A stretch of DNA of 10,066 bases from an uncultured Oscillospiraceae bacterium (GTDB lineage: Bacteria > Bacillota > Clostridia > Oscillospirales > Ruminococcaceae). The translations under genes and the position numbers were made by a program. This document shows positions 6,195 through 10,066 of the stretch, in pieces. The stretch spans positions 1-10,066 of the forward strand of contig UREN01000067.1 of NCBI GenBank assembly GCA_900546885.1. The letters run 5' to 3'. Each line of letters begins with the position of its first letter. The stretch's first letter is position 1. The notes below the pieces were generated by a model that worked only from the letters and a program-made list of their open reading frames with translations, made no database searches and was not told the DNA's origin.

Positions 6195-6291
6195 AAAAAC
6201 TCCCTACGCCGGCATTACCCGGATCAGGTAAGAAGGGTCTATGGCCCCGCGTACGGCAGCCAAATCTAAGCCTTTCGGCCCCCCTGTTTTT
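6195..6291 (-). ncRNA. TPP (THI-box) riboswitch aptamer
   Basis: The minus strand carries the diagnostic 3' half of the THI box: ACCTGATC, then GGGTAATGCCGGCGTAGGGA. P1 is formed by AAAAAC (6286-6291) and GTTTTT (6195-6200). P2 uses GGGG and ACCC, and P3 is GCC-GAAA-GGC. The CUGAGA pyrimidine-sensing motif reads CUUAGA. An extra hairpin with a C(UACG)G tetraloop (about 6240-6263) is inserted between this motif and P2. The RNA begins a few bases after the start point of the 6305-6332 promoter. It controls thiT transcription together with the terminator at 6131-6173. Confidence 0.93.
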
Positions 6292-6304
6292 ATGTCCATT
6301 CCCC

Positions 6305-6332
6305 ATTATACGCGCCGCGCGTTTCTTGTCAA
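6305..6332 (-). promoter_or_regulatory. Consensus sigma-A promoter of the thiT unit
   Basis: On the minus strand TTGACA (6327-6332) and TATAAT (6305-6310) both match the consensus exactly, with a 16-base spacer. Transcription should start near 6298, a few bases before the aptamer. It lies only 53 bases after the azlD stop codon, and no strong terminator separates them, so some readthrough from the nth-azlCD operon is possible. Confidence 0.9.
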
Positions 6333-6341
6333 GGGCAAAGT

Positions 6342-6384
6342 GCTGCCCCCCAACAATATGGGCAGGCCTGCGCAGCAGGGCAGC
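6342..6384 (-). repeat. Inverted repeat after azlD, possible weak terminator
   Basis: GCTGCCC (6342-6348) and GGGCAGC (6378-6384) are exact inverted copies around a 29-base centre that itself contains CCTGC / GCAGG. No T-run follows in the minus direction, so it is at best a poor intrinsic terminator for the nth-azlC-azlD transcript. Confidence 0.35.
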
Positions 6385-6702
6385 TTACCGCCAAATGCCC
6401 AGCAGCCATTCGGCGCAGAACACCGCCCCGCAGGCCGCCAGCGCCACGGGCAGAAGCCCGGCGCCCAGGTAAGACAAAAGCACCGCCACCAGAAGGCCCG
6501 CCATAGCCGAAACGGCGCTGGCCGTGCTTTCCAAAATGGCGGGCACCGTCATAGCCGCCAGCACGGCATAGGGCACATAGTAAAGAAAGCTTTGCACAAA
6601 GCGGTTTTTTATTTTTTTGCGCACCAAAAGCATGGGCAGCGCGCGAATGAGATAAGTGGTGCCCGCCATCACGGCAATATAGCACAGCATCTGCACCGTC
6701 AT
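6385..6702 (-). CDS. azlD: AzlD-type branched-chain amino acid export subunit, 105 aa
   Basis: AzlD is the small membrane partner of AzlC in branched-chain amino acid export. The 105-residue protein has about four membrane segments and the family signatures TYLIRALPMLL (16-26) and YYVPYAVLAAMTVPAIL (41-57), plus a C-terminal AEWLLG. The ATG at 6702 overlaps the azlC stop codon as ATGA, and AAAAGGAGG sits just upstream inside azlC, so translation is coupled. An in-frame extension to 6768 has no ribosome binding site. Length and topology are normal for the family. Confidence 0.93.
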   Translation of the reverse strand: MTVQMLCYIAVMAGTTYLIRALPMLLVRKKIKNRFVQSFLYYVPYAVLAAMTVPAILESTASAVSAMAGLLVAVLLSYLGAGLLPVALAACGAVFCAEWLLGIWR

Positions 6703-7451
6703 GCCAGCACCTCCTTTTCCTTCACAGGCGCCAGCCATGCGAACACCAGCGCCGCGCACACGGTGCACAGAATGATGGAAAAGCCCGAAGAGATGTGCGC
6801 GTGCAGAAACGGCACATACCGCACAAGGCAGCTAAGCGCAGCCGCCAGCACCGCCACGCCCAGCACGGGGCGGTGCGCCTTGGCCGCAGGCACCACAATG
6901 GCCACAAACATGCCATACAGCGCCACACCCATGGCGCTTTGCACACTTTGGGGCAGCAGCCCGCCGGCCACAGCCCCCGCCAGGGTGCCCAGCGCCCAGC
7001 CAAGGTAGGGTGCAATGGCAACGCCCATAAAATAGCGCCTGCCCACTTCACCCGGCTTGGAGGCAGACACGGCAAAAATTTCGTCTGTGATAAAAAAGCT
7101 TACCCACAGCCTGTCGGCAAAACGCACGCTTTTGTGCAGCTTTTGAGAAAGCGAAATGCTCATCAGCGCATAGCGCAGGTTGATGACAAGCTGCGTCAGG
7201 GCCATTTCCAGCAGCGTGCCGCCGCCGAAAATGACGCCCGCGCCCGCAAGCTGCCCGGCGCTGGTGAGGTTCGTCATGCTGATCAGCACGGTGGCGCGAA
7301 TGTCCATGCCGTTTACCGCGCACAGAATGCCGAACGCAATGGAGACGGAAAAATAACCAAGCCCGATGGGCACGCCGTCCAGAAAGCCGCGGCGAAAACT
7401 GTTTTCGGCCGCCGGCCTTCGGCCCTCGGGCGCCTGTTCCTGCTGTGTCAT
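6699..7451 (-). CDS. azlC: AzlC-type branched-chain amino acid export permease, 250 aa
   Basis: AzlC is the large subunit of the AzlCD exporter in the cytoplasmic membrane. After a short hydrophilic N-terminus come FLDGVPIGLGYFSVSIAFG (23-41), MTNLTSAGQLAG (59-70), the conserved NLRYALMSISLS (91-102), FFITDEIFAV (119-128) and several further membrane helices, all typical of the family. The ATG at 7451 is preceded by GAGGGGG (7460-7466), which overlaps the nth stop codon, and its last four bases overlap azlD. It is therefore the middle gene of nth-azlC-azlD. Substrates in relatives include 4-azaleucine, branched-chain amino acids and branched aromatics. Which of them applies here cannot be seen. 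Confidence 0.94.
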   Translation of the reverse strand: MTQQEQAPEGRRPAAENSFRRGFLDGVPIGLGYFSVSIAFGILCAVNGMDIRATVLISMTNLTSAGQLAGAGVIFGGGTLLEMALTQLVINLRYALMSISLSQKLHKSVRFADRLWVSFFITDEIFAVSASKPGEVGRRYFMGVAIAPYLGWALGTLAGAVAGGLLPQSVQSAMGVALYGMFVAIVVPAAKAHRPVLGVAVLAAALSCLVRYVPFLHAHISSGFSIILCTVCAALVFAWLAPVKEKEVLA

Positions 7452-7464
7452 ACTGCGCGCCCCC

Positions 7465-8118
7465 TCAGCACCCGGCGCCCGCAAGGGCTTTTTTGCCCGT
7501 GGGGCAAAGCTGCGCAAGGCAGCAGCGCTCGCAATATGGCTTGCGCGCCGTGCACACAGCGCGCCCGTGCAGCACGCACCGGTGGCAGAAATCGTTCGAC
7601 TCCTCCGGCGGCAGCACCTTCACCAGGGCCTTTTCCACCTTTACGGGGTCTTTGGTGTCTTTCACAAAGCCCAGGCGGTTCGAAAGGCGGATGCAGTGCG
7701 TGTCTGCCACCACGGCAGGCAGGCCAAACACATCGCCGCGCACCAGGTTGGCGCTTTTGCGCCCCACGCCGGGCAGCCGCAAAAGGTCTTCCATGGCCTG
7801 GGGCACTTTGCCGCCAAATTCATTCAGCAGCATGCTGCTCATGGCGGCAAGGTCCCGCGCTTTCGAGCGCCCCAGCCCGCACGGGCGCACAATGGCCTCA
7901 ATGTTATCCGCCCCGGCGGCGGCCAGCGCCTCCAGCGTGGGATATTTGGCAAACAGCTCTTCCGTCACAATATTCACGCGCGCGTCGGTGCACTGGGCAG
8001 CCAGCCGCACGCTCACCAGCAGCTGCCAGGCGCTGGCATAATCCAGCGTGCACTCTGCCAGGGGATATTCCTCTTTCAGCCTTTGCACAATCTGCAAAGT
8101 GTCCTGTTTTGTTCTCAT
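7465..8118 (-). CDS. nth: Endonuclease III (DNA glycosylase/AP lyase), 217 aa
   Basis: Nth removes oxidised pyrimidines and cleaves the resulting abasic site in base-excision repair. The sequence shows the helix-hairpin-helix LPGVGRKSAN (115-124), with the catalytic lysine K121 and aspartate D139 in ADTH. The C-terminal [4Fe-4S] cluster ligands are C189, C196, C199 and C205, in the exact C-x6-C-x2-C-x5-C spacing. The segment SVRLAAQCTDARVN (36-49) is the usual substrate-recognition region. The length is normal. The ATG at 8118 has GAGGAGG at 8128-8134. The frame stays open far upstream through antisense glyA, but that is not coding. It is the first gene of the nth-azlC-azlD operon and is divergent from glyA. 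Confidence 0.96.
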   Translation of the reverse strand: MRTKQDTLQIVQRLKEEYPLAECTLDYASAWQLLVSVRLAAQCTDARVNIVTEELFAKYPTLEALAAAGADNIEAIVRPCGLGRSKARDLAAMSSMLLNEFGGKVPQAMEDLLRLPGVGRKSANLVRGDVFGLPAVVADTHCIRLSNRLGFVKDTKDPVKVEKALVKVLPPEESNDFCHRCVLHGRAVCTARKPYCERCCLAQLCPTGKKALAGAGC

Positions 8119-8160
8119 GTGGCAAAACCTCCTCAAAACCGCCCCAAAACGGCCGTTTTC

Positions 8161-8189
8161 ATCATAGCACAAACAGCGCTTGTGCACAA
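8161..8189 (-). promoter_or_regulatory. Promoter of the nth-azlC-azlD operon
   Basis: On the minus strand TTGTGC (8184-8189) and the extended -10 TGCTATGAT (8161-8169) are 17 bases apart. The -35 hexamer overlaps that of the glyA promoter by two bases within the palindrome TTGTGCACAA (8180-8189). Confidence 0.75.
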
Positions 8190-8208
8190 CCGCATTTCGT
8201 TGTATACT
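8180..8208 (+). promoter_or_regulatory. Promoter of the glyA unit
   Basis: TTGTGC (8180-8185) and TATACT (8203-8208) are 17 bases apart. The start point would be near 8215 and the leader about 35 nt, too short for a folate or glycine riboswitch. It overlaps the nth promoter on the other strand. Confidence 0.75.
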
Positions 8209-8249
8209 GATGGAAGAACCGAAAAAACCACAAGATATGGAGGATGCAC

Positions 8250-9500
8250 ATGTACGCGGATATGTTGGACACCATCGGCTTTGTGGCCGAAAGCGACCCG
8301 CAGGTTGCGCGGGCCATGCAGGGCGAGCTTTGCCGCCAGCGCCAGAACATTGAACTGATTGCCTCGGAAAACGTGGTATCGCCCGCCGTGCTGGCCGCCA
8401 TGGGCAGCGTGCTGACGAACAAATATGCCGAGGGCTACCCCGGCCACCGCTATTATGGCGGCTGCGCCTGGGTGGATGAAGTGGAAAACATCGCGCGCGA
8501 GCGCGCCTGCCGCCTGTTCGGCGCGCAGCACGCCAACGTGCAGCCCCACTCGGGCGCACAGGCCAACCTGGCTGTGTACTTTGCGCTTTTGAATGTGGGC
8601 GATACCGTGCTGGGCATGGACCTTTCAAACGGCGGCCACCTCACGCACGGCAGCCCCGTGAACATGAGCGGCAAAAACTACCGCTTTGTGCCCTATGGCG
8701 TGGATGAAAACGGGTATCTGGATTATGAGGACCTGGCCCGCAAAGCGCGCGAGCATCACCCCAAACTGATTGTGGCAGGCGCCTCGGCCTATGCCCGCAC
8801 CATTGATTTCGAGCGCATTGGCCGCATTGCGAAAGAGAACGGCGCGCTGTATATGGTGGATATGGCCCACATTGCGGGGCTTGTGGCCGCGGGCCTTCAC
8901 CCCAGCCCCGTGCCGTATGCAGACGTTGTCACCACCACCACGCACAAAACGCTGCGCGGCCCGCGCGGCGGCATGATTTTGTGCAAAGAGGAATATGCCA
9001 AAGCCATTGACAAAGCCATTTTCCCCGGCACGCAGGGCGGCCCGCTGGAACACATCATCGCCGCCAAAGCGGTGGCGCTGGGCGAGGCGCTGCGGCCAGA
9101 GTTTAAAGAATACCAGCAGCGCATTGTGGCAAATGCAAAGGCGCTGGCCGCCGCCCTTGTGCGCGAGGGCCTTGCCCTTGTCAGCGGCGGCACAGACAAC
9201 CACCTGATGACGGTGGACCTGCGGGGCACCGGCGTGACAGGCAAAGAGCTGGAGGCCCGCCTGGACGAAGTGCGCATCACGGCCAACAAAAACACAGTGC
9301 CGAACGACCCGGCCTCGCCCTTTGTCACCTCTGGCCTGCGCATTGGCACGCCCGCTGTCACCACGCGCGGCATGGGCGAGGCAGAGATGGAGGCAATTGC
9401 CCGCTGCATTGCAGACACTGTGTTCCGCTTTGAAGAGACAAAGCAGCGCACGCTGGAGGCTGTGCAGGCCCTGACGGCGCGGTTCCCGCTGTACGAATAA
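8250..9500 (+). CDS. glyA: Serine hydroxymethyltransferase, 416 aa
   Basis: GlyA interconverts serine and glycine with tetrahydrofolate as one-carbon acceptor, and is PLP-dependent and cytoplasmic. Motifs: NIELIASEN (33-41), [13 protein letters not shown] (59-71), PHSGAQAN (99-106), the PLP-contacting VDMAHIAG (203-210; D204, H207), the Schiff-base lysine K233 in [14 protein letters not shown] (228-241), and SGLRIGTPA with R364 binding the substrate carboxylate. Of two nearby ATGs, 8250 is preferred because GGAGG ends at 8243, six bases before it. The ATG at 8244 directly touches that site and would leave no spacing. The length is normal for bacterial GlyA. A YbjQ-family gene follows after 35 bases with no terminator between. 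Confidence 0.97.
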   Translation: MYADMLDTIGFVAESDPQVARAMQGELCRQRQNIELIASENVVSPAVLAAMGSVLTNKYAEGYPGHRYYGGCAWVDEVENIARERACRLFGAQHANVQPHSGAQANLAVYFALLNVGDTVLGMDLSNGGHLTHGSPVNMSGKNYRFVPYGVDENGYLDYEDLARKAREHHPKLIVAGASAYARTIDFERIGRIAKENGALYMVDMAHIAGLVAAGLHPSPVPYADVVTTTTHKTLRGPRGGMILCKEEYAKAIDKAIFPGTQGGPLEHIIAAKAVALGEALRPEFKEYQQRIVANAKALAAALVREGLALVSGGTDNHLMTVDLRGTGVTGKELEARLDEVRITANKNTVPNDPASPFVTSGLRIGTPAVTTRGMGEAEMEAIARCIADTVFRFEETKQRTLEAVQALTARFPLYE

Positions 9501-9535
9501 AGGGCGCGGCAGGCAGAGAGAGGAGGGCACGGCAG

Positions 9536-9853
9536 ATGCTTTTGACAACGACATCCACAATAGAGGGGCGCGCCATTCAAGAATATAAGGGCATTGTGTT
9601 CGGCGAAGTGGTGGCCGGGGTAGATGCCCTGAAAGATATGGCCGCGGGCTTCACCAATTTTTTCGGCGGCCGCTCTGGCAGCTATGAGGAAGAGTTGATT
9701 GGCGCACGCGAAGAGGCCCTGGCAGAGTTGGAACGGCGCGCTGCCGCCCTTGGCGCCAACGCCGTGGTGGGCGTGGACGTGGACTATGAGGTGCTGGGCT
9801 CGAACAACGGCATGCTGATGGTGTCGGCAAGCGGCACCGCAGTGGTAATATAG
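9536..9853 (+). CDS. YbjQ/UPF0145-family protein, 105 aa
   Basis: The protein matches the small YbjQ family (putative heavy-metal-binding domain) from end to end. It has [25 protein letters not shown] at the N-terminus, then [13 protein letters not shown] (42-54), a helix, [14 protein letters not shown] (72-85), and [13 protein letters not shown] at the C-terminus. Members form pentameric rings. No catalytic activity is established, and the metal-binding name rests on weak evidence. The ATG at 9536 has AGGAGGG at 9521-9527. It lies 35 bases after glyA in the same direction and is probably cotranscribed, but a functional link is not apparent. Confidence 0.93.
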   Translation: MLLTTTSTIEGRAIQEYKGIVFGEVVAGVDALKDMAAGFTNFFGGRSGSYEEELIGAREEALAELERRAAALGANAVVGVDVDYEVLGSNNGMLMVSASGTAVVI

Positions 9854-9994
9854 CCGGGCCCGTGTAAATATACAGCGTGAAAGATATGATGGATGGAATG
9901 GAACCGCCTTGGACCGCACGGTCAGCGCAGAGAAGGTTCCTGGTGTAATAATATTCAGTTTTAGCAGGAGTGGCGCAGCGTCAGCAGCGTCACT
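9854..9994. other. Contig-end intergenic stretch with nested inverted repeats
   Basis: There is no gene here. GGAACC (9900-9905) and GGTTCC (9935-9940) are inverted copies enclosing a small hairpin GACC-GCAC-GGTC (9912-9923). A 9-bp tandem repeat of GCAGCGTCA occupies 9975-9992, right against the adapter. The base composition is lower in GC than in the genes to the left. It could be the leader of a further gene, or low-quality or chimeric contig-end sequence. Confidence 0.5.
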
Positions 9995-10066
9995 AGATCG
10001 GAAGAGCACACGTCTGAACTCCAGTCACACAGTGATCTCGTATGCCGTCTTCTGCTTGAAAAAAAA
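9995..10066 (+). other. Illumina TruSeq index adapter (sequencing artefact)
   Basis: The stretch starting AGATCGGAAGAGCACACGTC at 9995 is the Illumina TruSeq 3' adapter. It continues through its 34-base constant part to 10028, a six-base index ACAGTG (10029-10034, as I recall TruSeq index 5), then the P7 part ATCTCGTATGCCGTC... ending TGCTTG at 10058, and eight A (10059-10066) from reading past the fragment end. It is synthetic and should be trimmed. Confidence 0.99.

Noticed and set aside
6795..8210. 471-aa plus-strand open frame
   Set aside because: It is antisense to azlC and nth, whose motifs are unmistakable. Its translation is rich in His, Arg and Gln with no recognisable domain.
8119..8249. 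Riboswitch upstream of glyA
   Set aside because: The leader from the likely start point is only about 35 nt and contains no folate or glycine aptamer features.
9891..9915. T-box-like TGGAACCGC
   Set aside because: It resembles the T-box consensus TGGNACCGCG, but there is no room for stem I or a specifier loop between it and the upstream gene, and the last consensus base is missing. It is probably coincidence.
8897..10009. 370-aa minus-strand open frame at the contig end
   Set aside because: It begins inside the Illumina adapter and is antisense to glyA and the YbjQ-family gene.

Overview
The window is the end of a contig from a high-GC, low-redundancy Gram-positive anaerobe. The genes have strong GGAGG-type ribosome binding sites, intrinsic terminators and sigma-A type promoters, and they include an ECF-type thiamine transporter under a TPP riboswitch, a TSCPD-family small protein and a ClpC-like ATPase. 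This combination points to a Clostridia member of the Oscillospiraceae/Ruminococcaceae type (Faecalibacterium, Gemmiger and Subdoligranulum have comparable GC). The genus is an inference. The last 72 bases (9995-10066) are not biological: they are an Illumina TruSeq index adapter plus a poly-A tail.

Layout, left to right. Positions 1-238 hold no gene, only a terminator-like hairpin at 83-103 and a 12-bp tandem repeat. A tRNA-Gly(CCC) lies on the minus strand (239-312) with its own promoter and terminator. Three plus-strand genes follow: a 71-aa small protein (515-730), a PHP-domain phosphoesterase (853-1716) and an 83-aa TSCPD protein (1876-2127), each with its own recognisable promoter. After a perfect 18-bp terminator stem comes a 760-aa two-ATPase-domain Clp protein (2283-4565) that starts at TTG and has no room for the ClpC middle domain. 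A shared convergent terminator at 4581-4616 separates it from a block of minus-strand genes: a cytidylate-kinase-like protein (4675-5283), thiT with its TPP riboswitch and attenuator (5450-6291), and the nth-azlC-azlD operon (6385-8118). The plus-strand pair glyA-YbjQ family (8250-9853) is transcribed divergently from nth.

How the parts work together. thiT is read from a perfect consensus promoter, through a TPP aptamer and a strong terminator, so thiamine uptake should shut off when TPP is abundant. nth (base-excision repair) and azlCD (branched-chain amino acid export) overlap so tightly that they must be cotranscribed. nth and glyA face away from each other from promoters whose -35 hexamers overlap inside the palindrome TTGTGCACAA, so the two promoters cannot easily be occupied at once. 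Most of the content is housekeeping. I found no defence island, CRISPR array, transposase, prophage gene or evident new multi-gene system. The most notable biology is regulatory (the riboswitch variant and the overlapping divergent promoters) plus the reduced Clp ATPase.
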